Below are positions 1-8,608 of a DNA stretch of 64,000 nt, in pieces. The DNA comes from an uncultured Lachnospiraceae bacterium (GTDB taxonomy: Bacteria; Bacillota; Clostridia; Lachnospirales; Lachnospiraceae), in contig CAJTNT010000008.1 in NCBI GenBank assembly GCA_910577785.1, positions 30,656-94,655 of the forward strand. The letters run 5' to 3'. The number at the start of each line of letters is the position of its first letter. Position 1 is the stretch's first letter. The notes under the pieces are model-generated. The model was not told the origin of the DNA and searched no databases. It was given only the letters and a program-made list of their open reading frames with translations. Made by a program: the position numbers and the translations under genes.

Positions 1-792
1 CTTTCTTTCCCTCCTTTTACCCTGCCTCTCCTTCCCCCATTTGCCAATTCTCTCCTTCCCCCATGTTCCAATCTCTTCCTTGCCGATATCCGCCTGACTG
101 CCTTTTGCTAAATTTTTTTCTGTACCCTGCCAATTCTCCTTACTTTTTGCAGTCCTTTCATGATCTGCCCGCTGGAATTCCGAAAATACACCCTCCGGAA
201 TCTCCTGTTTTCCCTGCCCCTCTCTCTGCACTCCTGGCCAGGCGCAATCTTCACTCTTCCCCAAGGATGCTTCCAGCATCTGCCCAATGCTGGCATTTTC
301 CATGCTGCACATCTGGTAAACCTGGTATGCCAAACCTGCTGCCTTCCAATCTTGATGATTAATTCTTTGCAGAATCTGCTCCATAAATCCCTTAAAGGCC
401 TCTGGCAAATTTTTTTCTTTAAATGGAAGATATGTAAAATACAGCCTTCCGTCCTCTAAGTTTACATAAATTAACGGAAATTCCAGACAAAGCCCCTCCT
501 CCCGCAACAGATAATCCGGCAAAACCCGGCACAAATCCTGTATCGCAAACAGCAGCCTTTGCAGCATTCCATAATCCATCCCCTTCCCCGAAAGATAATC
601 TTCCACCTGCTGTTTGCCGCTGATTTCATAAAGATAACTCTGTACGCCGTCCGCCATGGCAGGCTGCATAGACAAAAGGCCTGGTATCCTCTGTTTCTCC
701 AACATACACAACTCATATTGTTCCTGTACGGCTGCCTGCGTTTTGATGCACATATAGCTTTTATATAAATTTCTCCGATACGTAACTTCCAC
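1..792 (-). CDS. DUF6382 domain protein, partial (Tad-locus)
   Basis: Open reading frame of 264 codons running off the left edge, so the C-terminus is missing. It starts with GTG at 790-792, preceded on the minus strand by a GGGAGGG ribosome-binding site. The N-terminus (MEVTYRRNLYKSYMCI, then a YLYEISGKQ segment) matches the DUF6382 family, whose members sit at the end of Tad pilus operons in Lachnospiraceae and often carry a C-terminal FHA phosphopeptide-binding domain. That domain would lie outside the window and is not seen. After about residue 175 the sequence becomes a charged, low-complexity Lys/Glu/Gly linker. It is the last visible gene of the operon, 143 nt after the TadE-like gene. 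A regulatory or signalling role in pilus function is inference. Confidence 0.8.
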   Translation of the reverse strand, partial: MEVTYRRNLYKSYMCIKTQAAVQEQYELCMLEKQRIPGLLSMQPAMADGVQSYLYEISGKQQVEDYLSGKGMDYGMLQRLLFAIQDLCRVLPDYLLREEGLCLEFPLIYVNLEDGRLYFTYLPFKEKNLPEAFKGFMEQILQRINHQDWKAAGLAYQVYQMCSMENASIGQMLEASLGKSEDCAWPGVQREGQGKQEIPEGVFSEFQRADHERTAKSKENWQGTEKNLAKGSQADIGKEEIGTWGKERIGKWGKERQGKRRERK

Positions 793-935
793 TTTTCCCT
801 CCCTATCTCATTTTGTATCACATCGTTTCCCATTGCCCGACGCCCGCTGCCTGCCCTTTCTTTGATTTACCACAGTCCATGACCCAGAAAGCCTCCCATA
901 GCGGCACCCTCTCAGCAAGGGGCGAAAATACTATT

Positions 936-1139
936 TCAAGCATGATCTCCTACAAGCTCTTCTAACAATTCCAACTGCCGAAAACGCCCAGGCGGATCAT
1001 ATTCCTCCCAGAATTCCTGCTCCTCTGCCAATTCCACTACCTGGCAATACAGTGTAATTCCCTGTGTTAAAAGCTGAAAAATACATAGCAATACAATTGG
1101 AACAACCAAAGCGGCTTCGACTGTAAGACTCCCTTTCAT
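936..1139 (-). CDS. short TadE-like pseudopilin
   Basis: A 67-aa protein starting with ATG at 1137-1139, five bases after the stop of the upstream prepilin peptidase. It opens with MKGSLTVEAALVVPIV, the short basic leader, conserved Glu and hydrophobic helix typical of TadE-type pseudopilins that are cut by an A24 peptidase. One membrane helix covers about residues 8-30; the rest is acidic. It is shorter than common TadE proteins (usually over 100 aa), so it may be a minimal form. The larger TadE-like protein upstream has a nearly identical leader (KGSLTLEAALSLP). It is expected to be exported to the membrane and incorporated in or near the Flp pilus. Confidence 0.75.
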   Translation of the reverse strand: MKGSLTVEAALVVPIVLLCIFQLLTQGITLYCQVVELAEEQEFWEEYDPPGRFRQLELLEELVGDHA

Positions 1140-1144
1140 AACTG

Positions 1145-1558
1145 TCACCGCACCAACATTATCAAATAGGAAATCAGCAAAAACGGCACAAAGGCGATCT
1201 CCTCCCGCCCCTTTTTCTTCCAGAAAACCACAAGCCCAAGCGCCCAAAGAAAAGAAAACAGAAGCCCTATGATAAACAATTCCAGATTTGCCGCTCCCCC
1301 CAGATATACGCCTGTCACCATGAGAAGAATTCCATCCCCCATCCCAATGCTGCCCTGACTGAGCCAACTAATTGCCATAACTGCCAGCCCCAGGGAAATC
1401 CCCCACAAAATGCTGTAAATAGAACATGTGGGAAAAAACAGGTGCAGCAACACGCCGCCAATTCCAAAGAGCAGAATATTAGCCGTTGTCAGCTCCTTAT
1501 TCTTCACATCTTCCCAAGTACACATCCCTAATAATCCCAACAATACATATCTTTGCAT
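1145..1558 (-). CDS. A24 prepilin peptidase (second copy)
   Basis: A 137-aa integral membrane protein. The start is the ATG at 1556-1558, preceded by GGAGG; an upstream ATG in frame (at 1585) has no comparable site. It has the two catalytic aspartates of the A24 (TadV/CpaA) family: Asp in the TWEDVKNKEL segment near residue 16 and Asp in the GMGDG motif, with several hydrophobic helices between and after. It should cleave the leaders of the Flp pilin and TadE-like pseudopilins at the inner face of the membrane. A second A24 peptidase lies at the head of the operon (8605-9102), so this operon encodes two; they may divide substrates, which is inference. Confidence 0.85.
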   Translation of the reverse strand: MQRYVLLGLLGMCTWEDVKNKELTTANILLFGIGGVLLHLFFPTCSIYSILWGISLGLAVMAISWLSQGSIGMGDGILLMVTGVYLGGAANLELFIIGLLFSFLWALGLVVFWKKKGREEIAFVPFLLISYLIMLVR

Positions 1559-1569
1559 AATCTTTCCTC

Positions 1570-2379
1570 CTACTTTCCGCCACACCGGGAACAGGCTGGC
1601 TTACCGCCCGCTTCTTCCTTCCGTATCATGTAAACCGTTCTCTTTAACCCACTGCAATGAATGGTATAGTGATAACAATCCCCCTCATCTGTAACATAGG
1701 CCACCGAACCCTTTTTTTTGCCTTTTGTACAATGCCCACAGGCTCCATATTGTTTCAGGCCTTTCAGGCTGGCCGTTGGAATCTGCTTCACGGAAAGCAT
1801 TAAATGGGTGCAGCTGCGCGTTTCGTGGTACACAGTATCCGTAGGCGTAATATAAACCCACTGTTGTTTTTTCCCTATGCCGTTCGCCCCCTGTTTTCCA
1901 GTCCACCGCCGCATTTTGCATCGGTTGGAAAGCTTCACCTTCCGTTTCCCAAAATACCCAAAAGGCATTTTTAGCGTATAAGTTACCTGCGCCACAATAT
2001 GGCTTCCATCTACTTTTGTATTTTTCCACGAAAATCCTGCCATTCCCAGCTCTATGGGGGACAGGGGGCATCCCTGGCTAACCAGCTTCTGATAAAAGGC
2101 TGCCTTTGTCAGGTTCTTGACCTTACTTTCTGACGCATTACGCAGCAAAACGTTTTCCGCCACAGCCTGGTCGAGGGAATTTCCCACCGTATACTGAATC
2201 TGAAGCATAAGAAATAAATACAATACCATCCCCACTGCAAAGAGAAATACTGGCAAGGACAAAGCGGCTTCCAGCGTAAGGCTGCCTTTGGGGAGCGTGT
2301 GGCAAAGTGCCTCCATCCTTTTAAAACTATAATGCCTGAGAGAGATTTTTTCATTTTCCTTTCCTATAATCTGAGGCAC
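1570..2379 (-). CDS. TadE-like pseudopilin with two Ada-like Cys motifs
   Basis: A 269-aa protein. The chosen start is GTG at 2377-2379, 11 nt after AGGAAGGAG; an ATG at residue 22 is the alternative. An atypically long leader precedes KGSLTLEAALSLPVFLF, a TadE-type cleavage site and membrane helix at about residues 31-62. The C-terminal 110 residues carry two copies of a motif of the form Y-(I/V)-T-x-x-x-x-x-Y-H-x-x-x-C-(x)n-C-x-x-C (about residues 175-220 and 228-267), which resembles Ada-type zinc-binding segments. Thus a pseudopilin seems fused to a probable metal-binding tail exposed outside the cell. The start region is covered by a 22-bp inverted repeat (see repeat feature). The gene lies 39 nt after the DUF5702 gene. 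Confidence 0.75.
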   Translation of the reverse strand: MPQIIGKENEKISLRHYSFKRMEALCHTLPKGSLTLEAALSLPVFLFAVGMVLYLFLMLQIQYTVGNSLDQAVAENVLLRNASESKVKNLTKAAFYQKLVSQGCPLSPIELGMAGFSWKNTKVDGSHIVAQVTYTLKMPFGYFGKRKVKLSNRCKMRRWTGKQGANGIGKKQQWVYITPTDTVYHETRSCTHLMLSVKQIPTASLKGLKQYGACGHCTKGKKKGSVAYVTDEGDCYHYTIHCSGLKRTVYMIRKEEAGGKPACSRCGGK

Positions 2380-2394
2380 TTTGCCACACGCTCC
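2292..2394. repeat. 22-bp perfect inverted repeat over a gene start
   Basis: The 22 bases at 2292-2313 are the exact reverse complement of 2373-2394, with 59 bp between. The outer arm contains the GTG start of the TadE-like gene and touches its ribosome-binding site; the inner arm lies at codons 22-29. In the transcript this would form a long hairpin holding the start codon. As DNA it has the layout of a small invertible segment: inversion would put an in-frame TAA within four codons of the GTG start. Confidence 0.9.
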
Positions 2395-2418
2395 TTCCTA
2401 ATAGCAATAAAATCGTAA

Positions 2419-3990
2419 TTACTGCTGTCCAAAATATGAAAATTCCTGGCTGCAGTAAAAATGATATGTTCCATCTACCTTTTTCCCCGCCGTTACAAAA
2501 CCCAGAAATAACGGTGCCGCCACATACAGCCCCTCTGCCTGGATATGGTAAATCTGCTGATCCATGCGAAAATTCGTTTCTCCTGCCTGCAGCCTTATAT
2601 TTTGTTCCACCACATCCATGGCACGGTTGACTAATGTATGTTCCCTTACCAGCGCCAACAGAAGCAGCAGGTACTCCCGATAATCCCAACCATCCTCTTC
2701 CTCTGTCTTCTTGGCCTCTTGTTTTAGCGCTTCCTTCCCCAGAGCCACATCGCTTTTCCAATCTGACGGCTTTTTCATTAATGGCACTTTTCCGCCTGCC
2801 AGCAGAGAACGTACATCCAGAACGCTCTCTATGTAACTCCATGCGAGCAGAATCCCCAATTTTACGGCTTCTATCAGCGGGACAATCCCTGTGAATCCCA
2901 CGGCTGCCGTTGCCATTTCCAAAGCCAGGGATTGTTTCTTCCCATCCTGCATAATGGTAGCGAAATTTCCCACTTCCCGAAGCAGAAGCAGCTCCTTTAC
3001 TACCTTTTCCAAGTTTTTTGCATCTGTATCCTTGCCCGCAATGCAATATTCCAGCTCATAATCCAATGCATGCTCCTGGCTTCCCTTTTTTCCACTGCCG
3101 GTATAACAGGAGAAAAAATCATTCAGATATTGAAGAAAAAAAATCTTATCCAGGCTTCCCTTCTGCATTTCCTCCATATTGCCCTTCTCCTTTTGCCTGC
3201 CTTCTAAGGGCGAAAAACCGACAATTGTTTTGCCTGAAATTCCGGAAGGGTTTTCCACAACTGCCTGTAAAACAGCAGATCTTTTCAACAAATCCACAGA
3301 TTCTATGGGATTTTCCGGCAGTTCTTTTCCCAGGATCCCTGCTTCCCCCTTTGCTGCCTGTTCTCTGCCCTCACGCTTTGCTGGCTGCACATTTACATTT
3401 CCTTCCTCTCCTGCCTGCGCTTCCTCTTTTTGCTTCTCTATAACCTCTGCGTCTTCCACGGCATCTTTGGCCTGATTCCATGTTTTCTCCATCCCCTGCC
3501 TTTTGGATGCCAGTTCCTCCCCCTTCCCTAGCTTCTCTTTCCATGCATCTACTGCGCCTGCTGCAAGCTGTTCCTTCATGGCTCTGCATGCCTGCAGCTC
3601 AAACGCAGTTCCATTGCCGTCCGTTGCCAGGCCATATCTCACCACTTCCATATTCCGCAAAACCATCTGGAAAAAGGAACTTCCCTTCTGTGCCCAATCA
3701 GACTCTCCCATCATATGCCCCTCCAGAGATGCCAGATCCAGCTGCCCTGCCCCGTCACTCCCGTCCAGAAACAGCAGGCGGTAATCCTGCCATAAAGCCG
3801 TATGATATTCTCCAAAAGCGGATTCTAAATCCAGCAACAGCCGGCGTTGTGCCATGGCCGAAAGGCTTTGCACCCTTGCCGCCTCCAACAGAGAAAAACA
3901 AAACGAGAGGACAAGGGTCAGCGTCAGAGCTAAAAACAGCGTGATGCTGCCCCCCTGCACCTTGCTTGTCGGATTAAACTTTTTTGGCAT
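2419..3990 (-). CDS. DUF5702 (TadG-like) protein
   Basis: A 523-aa protein whose ATG (3988-3990) overlaps the end of the Flp pilin gene, implying translational coupling. A short basic N-terminus is followed by GGSITLFLALTLTLVLS, a single membrane helix at about residues 14-36, and then a long extracytoplasmic region rich in Lys, Glu and Gln. A second hydrophobic stretch occurs near residues 355-380. This layout fits DUF5702 proteins, which take the place of TadG in the Tad loci of Lachnospiraceae. Its precise role in pilus assembly is not known; a minor pilin-like or scaffold role outside the membrane is inferred from position. Confidence 0.8.
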   Translation of the reverse strand: MPKKFNPTSKVQGGSITLFLALTLTLVLSFCFSLLEAARVQSLSAMAQRRLLLDLESAFGEYHTALWQDYRLLFLDGSDGAGQLDLASLEGHMMGESDWAQKGSSFFQMVLRNMEVVRYGLATDGNGTAFELQACRAMKEQLAAGAVDAWKEKLGKGEELASKRQGMEKTWNQAKDAVEDAEVIEKQKEEAQAGEEGNVNVQPAKREGREQAAKGEAGILGKELPENPIESVDLLKRSAVLQAVVENPSGISGKTIVGFSPLEGRQKEKGNMEEMQKGSLDKIFFLQYLNDFFSCYTGSGKKGSQEHALDYELEYCIAGKDTDAKNLEKVVKELLLLREVGNFATIMQDGKKQSLALEMATAAVGFTGIVPLIEAVKLGILLAWSYIESVLDVRSLLAGGKVPLMKKPSDWKSDVALGKEALKQEAKKTEEEDGWDYREYLLLLLALVREHTLVNRAMDVVEQNIRLQAGETNFRMDQQIYHIQAEGLYVAAPLFLGFVTAGKKVDGTYHFYCSQEFSYFGQQ

Positions 3991-4144
3991 TTTTTGTAAT
4001 CTTGTCCAAAATCGTATTTACCAGGCTGCTAATCTGAGACTTAAATACTGTCACCAAGCTAATCAAAACTACAATAATTAATATAACCTCCACAACGCCC
4101 ATTCCATCTTCTTCCGCTAAAAATGCTTTCCATTCTCTTATCAT
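3974..4144 (-). CDS. Flp-type (type IVb) pilin
   Basis: A 56-aa protein too short for ordinary ORF cut-offs. It starts with ATG at 4142-4144, preceded by GGAGG. The N-terminal basic part and EEDGMGVVEVILIIVVLISL give the Flp pilin pattern: Gly followed by a helix with Glu at +5 relative to the cleavage site, then a single hydrophobic stretch and a short polar tail. It is the predicted structural subunit of the pilus, processed by the A24 peptidases encoded in the same operon. Its last codons overlap the DUF5702 start. It stands between tadC and the TadG-like gene, the usual place in Clostridial Tad loci. Confidence 0.88.
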   Translation of the reverse strand: MIREWKAFLAEEDGMGVVEVILIIVVLISLVTVFKSQISSLVNTILDKITKNAKKV

Positions 4145-4254
4145 CTATTATCCTCCTTTTCTGTCTGGCATTCACCCAGCGGCTAACTTTCCCTTCTAAA
4201 TTCCTCTCCGCTTTCATGTCACAGCAGGCGCACAACAGCCCACCCAAATATTCC

Positions 4255-5547
4255 TTACAGATTCAGTGTCAGTCCTGCCGGGACGATTAGGATTACCAGC
4301 ACAATTACCAGCATCATAATCATTGGCAGCATCAATTTCGTGCCAGCTTCTTCCCCTGCCTTTCTGGCTCTGGCTTTCCGCTGCTCAAAGGCTTCCCATT
4401 CCTCTTCTTCGAGCAGCCTCTGCATTCCCTTTGCCCCCTTACGTATATTTTGTACGATCAGAGAGGAAAGCTTCCGATATGCGCTCAGACGACACCGTTC
4501 GCCAAAGTTTTCAAAGGCACGCAGTTCCCCTATTCCTTCCTGCATTTCATACAGGGTTCCCAGCATTTCCTCATATGCATAGCGGCATTCTATTTCCTGC
4601 CTTTCCCTTTTGGTACGGTAAACCAAGGCAATCTTTTCCCATGCCAGGGAAATATTCATCCCTGCCCCCAACAGCAAAGATAGCTTACTGACAATCTCCG
4701 GATAATCCGCCAGCATCTGTTGCTGGCGCTCCGTCTCCCTGCGCTTTTTTTCTTCTTTCTCACTCATCAGCAGGCCAACCGCGCCGGCAATTCCCAAAAA
4801 GAGTATCTTTATGCTGCGGTTTTCTGTACGCTGCTTCCAATTGACAGCCTTTCCATCTACCTCTTGCGGAAGGCTCAGATATCCGCTCCCTTCCTTTTTG
4901 TTCTCAGTTTCCAGCGCCTGTCGGATATGGTCTGCAAATGTTTCCTGTAACGACCTGTCCCTCGGTACTGCGCGCACAAAAAATGTATATAGGCAATTTC
5001 TCTCCTGACAGGACAATTCTGCTTTTATCTCTACAATAACAGGGCTTCCCGGCTCTGCCTTCAGCGTCCCGTCCGGCTGGAATACTTCATAATCTGAAAA
5101 CTGGTACTCCGCCTCCACAGCGCCATCCTGCAAAGTATCTGGCAGCTGCAGCGATTGTGACACTTCGTCCAGAGAAGGGTTTTCACCCAAAATCAGGACA
5201 TCCAATTCCTGTTTTGCCCGCTCAAAATATTCCTCGCATTGTGCCTCTGTCAATTTCCTCTCCTCTATCTGCACCTCCAGGGGATATCCCTCTAAAATTC
5301 CTTCTGCATCCACCAGATATTCCCTTTCCTGGCTTCCCTTCCCCGGCTCGCTTTTTGCAATCGCCTGTTCCTGCCTGGCCACCCCGTCCATCTGCCACAG
5401 GGCTGCCGCTATCACAAAGCTCCCCATCACCACCAGGGATGCCTGGCCATATTTCTTTTGCCCTGGAAACTTCTGCTTTAAAATCCACGCTGTCACAGCC
5501 GATGCTACCGTACCTGCGATATAGCAACACATAACTACCATTCCCAC
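4255..5547 (-). CDS. tadC: TadC-like inner-membrane protein with an extra domain
   Basis: A 430-aa protein starting with GTG at 5545-5547 (GGAGG seven bases upstream; longer in-frame starts would overlap tadB by more than 90 bases). Residues about 275-425 form a type II secretion F domain with the final hydrophobic helix (LMLPMIMMLVIVLVILIVP), as in TadC. Two helices near residues 3-50 are followed by about 190 polar residues and a third helix near 248-262. That polar segment should lie outside the membrane and is not present in standard TadC of about 300 aa. With TadB it should form the platform of the Flp pilus machine. It overlaps neither TadB function nor the pilin and starts 49 nt inside the tadB end in the minus-strand order tadB-tadC (5595 to 5547). 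Confidence 0.82.
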   Translation of the reverse strand: MGMVVMCCYIAGTVASAVTAWILKQKFPGQKKYGQASLVVMGSFVIAAALWQMDGVARQEQAIAKSEPGKGSQEREYLVDAEGILEGYPLEVQIEERKLTEAQCEEYFERAKQELDVLILGENPSLDEVSQSLQLPDTLQDGAVEAEYQFSDYEVFQPDGTLKAEPGSPVIVEIKAELSCQERNCLYTFFVRAVPRDRSLQETFADHIRQALETENKKEGSGYLSLPQEVDGKAVNWKQRTENRSIKILFLGIAGAVGLLMSEKEEKKRRETERQQQMLADYPEIVSKLSLLLGAGMNISLAWEKIALVYRTKRERQEIECRYAYEEMLGTLYEMQEGIGELRAFENFGERCRLSAYRKLSSLIVQNIRKGAKGMQRLLEEEEWEAFEQRKARARKAGEEAGTKLMLPMIMMLVIVLVILIVPAGLTLNL

Positions 5548-5594
5548 ATCAGAACCTCCGCATTCTGCCTGCCTATTGCCTGTCCTCACACTTA

Positions 5595-6335
5595 CTACAC
5601 CGAAATCTCCACAATCCGCCTGCCTATCAAGTAGGCTGCGCCATAGGCCGCCAGGCAGGCTGTCATAATTACTGCTCCCAGCCAATTCCCATAGAGAGGC
5701 TCCAAAAACTCCGGCGACGTGGCTCCCACATAGAACAGAATTCCAAACGGCATCAAGTTCATAAGGTTCATCTCCATCCGTTTGGAGGCCATCACTGTTT
5801 CAATTTCTCTCTTTACCTCTGCCTTCTGCCGTATTTTATCCACAGTACGGTTAAAAATCTTCATGAAATCTCCCCCGCTGCGCTTGGCAAAGGCAAATAC
5901 CTGTGTAAAACTAATGATTTCTTCTATCCCGCTCCGTTCAGCCAAATCCTCCAATAATTTTTCCAGTGGGATATTCCATGCAGCCTGGCGGTTAATATTG
6001 CCAAATTCTTCTGCCATAACCGTATGGGCGCCATAGAGCTTTACAAACTCCTCCTGCGCCTGCACAAAGGCATTTTCCATTGCATAGCCTGCCTTAACGG
6101 CTGCCGAGGCCATCTGCAGCATCTCCCGGAAATGAAACAGCATCTCCTGCCTGCGTTTGCGCATCAGGGACTCCCTGACCGCCTTCCTCACAGGGACACA
6201 GAACACAGGGAGGGAAAGCATCCCCCAAAAGCTCCGATAGAAGAGCCACGACACCATGCCTGACAGCACAAATGTAATGCCAATGCACAAAAACCTCTCC
6301 CGCCAGTTCATCCGATAAACATGATAATCCCGCAT
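5595..6335 (-). CDS. tadB: TadB-like inner-membrane protein
   Basis: A 246-aa protein; the ATG at 6333-6335 is chosen because GGAGGG-type sequence precedes it, while the longer in-frame start lies inside tadA. Two N-terminal hydrophobic helices (about residues 15-50) are followed by a type II secretion F domain (MLFHFREMLQMASAAVKAGYA onward) and two C-terminal helices. TadB and TadC form the membrane platform on which the TadA ATPase drives pilin assembly. The gene follows tadA directly: its start overlaps the tadA end by a few bases less than the ribosome-binding site, the usual coupling in this operon. Confidence 0.85.
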   Translation of the reverse strand: MRDYHVYRMNWRERFLCIGITFVLSGMVSWLFYRSFWGMLSLPVFCVPVRKAVRESLMRKRRQEMLFHFREMLQMASAAVKAGYAMENAFVQAQEEFVKLYGAHTVMAEEFGNINRQAAWNIPLEKLLEDLAERSGIEEIISFTQVFAFAKRSGGDFMKIFNRTVDKIRQKAEVKREIETVMASKRMEMNLMNLMPFGILFYVGATSPEFLEPLYGNWLGAVIMTACLAAYGAAYLIGRRIVEISV

Positions 6336-6339
6336 ACCC

Positions 6340-7560
6340 TCACTTCCCCCTCCTGCAGGGATCGCCCAGCCCTGCCGCATAGAGCTTTCCCTTGTGTATC
6401 AGCTCTCCCTTTTTCTCCCATCTCCCTACAATCTGCCCTTCCTCCCCTTCTCCCATTTCTGCAAATTCATACAGTGGATGTAAGCGGATTTCTCCCTGTT
6501 CTATGCCATCCACCTCCATAATAGACAGCATCCGCCTGCTCTTGTCCCGCAGCCTGCCCAGATGCACCAACACGTCTACTCCTGCCGCAATCTGGCTGCG
6601 AATGGCTGTCAGCGGCATCTCCATCCCCATCAGCACCATTGTCTCCATACGGCTAATCATGTCCTGGCTACTGTTCGCATGGCCTGTGCTTAATGATCCA
6701 TCATGCCCAGTATTCATTGCCTGGAGCATATCCAGGCATTCTGCACCGCGGATTTCTCCAACGATCAATCTATCTGGGCGCATGCGCAAAGCCGTACGGA
6801 TCAAATCCCGCACCGTAATCGCCAGCGTCCCTTCCGCGCCAGCATTGCGCGTTTCTAAACGCACCAGGTTTTCCACCCCCCGGATCTGCAGCTCTGCGGA
6901 ATCCTCTATGGTAATGACACGTTCTGACTTGGGGATAAACGCTGAGAGGGCGTTGAGAAATGTTGTCTTGCCAGAGCCTGTGCCGCCAGAGATAAAGATA
7001 TTGTATCCCGCCTCTACCAGCGTTCGAAGGAAGGCTGCGCACTCTTCGCTGATGGAACCCTTTGCAATCAAATCCTCCATCCGCAGGGGATGCCTGGGAA
7101 ACTTGCGGATGGAGACCACCGGCCCCTCCAGGGCAATGGGCGGAAGCACTACATTTACCCTGGAGCCATCTGCCAGCCGGGTATCTGCGATGGGCTCCGC
7201 CGCATTGATGACCCGGTTATGGCTGCCAACAATCTGCTGGATAATGTCTTCCAGCTTTTCCTGGGAAGAAAAGCTCCTGTTCCAGGCTATCATCTCCCCC
7301 TTTTTCTCATAGAAAATATGATCTGCGCCATTTACCATAATCTCTGAAATATCATCCTCATTCAGCAGCTCCTGCAGCACGTCCAGCTTACGCAGGGAAT
7401 GGAAGACCTGCATCCGCAGCTCCCTACGCCAGTTCAGGGGAATCACCCGCTGCTTTGCCTCACGGCAGATTTCCTCGTCAATGGCCGCCAGCAATTCCTC
7501 TTCCTCATGCTCCCGTGTCATATCCAGCTGCGCAAGGACATTTTTCCTAATCTGTTCCAC
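6340..7560 (-). CDS. tadA: TadA/CpaF pilus assembly ATPase
   Basis: A 406-aa secretion ATPase starting with GTG at 7558-7560. It contains an N-terminal domain (about residues 50-170), Walker A GGTGSGKTT near residue 195, the Asp box (ITIEDSAELQI), Walker B region (RLIVGEIRGAE) and the His box (GHANSSQDMISRM). This is the hexameric ATPase that powers Flp pilus assembly at the cytoplasmic face, working with TadB and TadC encoded next. The start overlaps the 3' end of the tadZ-like gene by 14 bases, consistent with an operon. Length is usual for CpaF proteins of Gram-positive bacteria. Confidence 0.93.
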   Translation of the reverse strand: MEQIRKNVLAQLDMTREHEEEELLAAIDEEICREAKQRVIPLNWRRELRMQVFHSLRKLDVLQELLNEDDISEIMVNGADHIFYEKKGEMIAWNRSFSSQEKLEDIIQQIVGSHNRVINAAEPIADTRLADGSRVNVVLPPIALEGPVVSIRKFPRHPLRMEDLIAKGSISEECAAFLRTLVEAGYNIFISGGTGSGKTTFLNALSAFIPKSERVITIEDSAELQIRGVENLVRLETRNAGAEGTLAITVRDLIRTALRMRPDRLIVGEIRGAECLDMLQAMNTGHDGSLSTGHANSSQDMISRMETMVLMGMEMPLTAIRSQIAAGVDVLVHLGRLRDKSRRMLSIMEVDGIEQGEIRLHPLYEFAEMGEGEEGQIVGRWEKKGELIHKGKLYAAGLGDPCRRGK

Positions 7561-8608
7561 GCTGCACCCCCATCAGGCTCCTGACATAGTCCCCCAGGCT
7601 TCCCCACAGCCATTGCTGCAGCCATTGCCCGCCCTGGCAGGGCATGGGCTGCATGGGCGGGAGCGTAAGGCAAGCCATCCTCTCCCGCAGCGCCGGCCGC
7701 TTCTGCCTGTCCGCCATCTGGCAAAAATGCTGCAATGGCGCTTCCTGCATCCCTCCTGGCTCTGTGAGGATGTAAACCTTGCTGCACGTTTCCATTAGTT
7801 CAAAAAATCCTGGCACCATCATGCCAAAATCTACAATAATCAGGCTGTACCCACTCTGTTCTTCCAGAATCTTGAGAAACGTAAGGTAGTCCTCCTTGCG
7901 GATCTCGCCCAGGCAGATACTGTCCTCTGCTGGCGGAATATAGGAAAAATCTGCCATATGGTAAACGGCGCTGCCGATGGAACCAGAAATATTCCCATTT
8001 CCCGCCAGGCATAGATACATGACGTCCACAAGATCCTTCTGGTATCTCTCCTGAAACCATCCTCCGAAACCGGCACATTCCTTCAGGCTTACATAGAGTA
8101 CATGTTCCCGCTGTGCCAATATCTGCGCAAGGGTTAGGGCGAACGGCGTCTGCCAGATGCTATGCCCCGGAGAATAAATGCCAATCAGCTCATGGCGGAA
8201 GGAAGCTGCCTCCCCCTGTCTTCCATAAGCCTGATAATATGAGAGAATTTCTCTTACCATCTGCGAAACAGGCTGATACTTATCCAATCTTGGCAGTCCT
8301 TTTGCCGCTTCTGGCAACTCCGGCTCCTCTGTAAGGTCACAGAGCCACATCCATAGGACGCCTTCCTGCCTGCCAGCATCTTCTTGCTGTGTCTTTGGAA
8401 ACCGCCGCAGAATATCCGGGCGTTCCAAGAAACCCTTCCCTACCAACACGATATCCGGCTGCTGCTGGTCAAGATATTCCAAAAATAGCGTCTCTTCTGA
8501 AAAGCAGCATCCCAAAAACTGCTCCTTATTTTCCTGGGAAATCCATGCCGCAAGCCGTTCCCCATATGCCGGGTCTGCATCGCAGACGGCAATTGTTATT
8601 CTTTTCAA
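7547..8608 (-). CDS. TadZ/CpaE-like localisation protein
   Basis: A 353-aa protein starting with TTG at 8606-8608 whose TTGA overlaps the stop of the upstream prepilin peptidase; GGGGGTGAT precedes it. The N-terminal 110 residues look like a response-regulator-type receiver fold (ITIAVCDADPAYGERLAAW), and the rest like a degenerate ParA/MinD-type ATPase (SLIIVDFGMMVPGFFELM, VYILTEP). A canonical deviant Walker A motif was not found, as in many TadZ proteins of this group. TadZ proteins place the Tad machine at the cell pole or membrane. Its position between the peptidase and tadA supports the call. Confidence 0.78.
   Translation of the reverse strand: MKRITIAVCDADPAYGERLAAWISQENKEQFLGCCFSEETLFLEYLDQQQPDIVLVGKGFLERPDILRRFPKTQQEDAGRQEGVLWMWLCDLTEEPELPEAAKGLPRLDKYQPVSQMVREILSYYQAYGRQGEAASFRHELIGIYSPGHSIWQTPFALTLAQILAQREHVLYVSLKECAGFGGWFQERYQKDLVDVMYLCLAGNGNISGSIGSAVYHMADFSYIPPAEDSICLGEIRKEDYLTFLKILEEQSGYSLIIVDFGMMVPGFFELMETCSKVYILTEPGGMQEAPLQHFCQMADRQKRPALRERMACLTLPPMQPMPCQGGQWLQQWLWGSLGDYVRSLMGVQRGTD

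Noticed and set aside
471..833. 120-aa minus-strand ORF
   Set aside because: Composition is not protein-like and it lies out of frame over the DUF6382 gene, which runs from GTG at 792 to the left edge.
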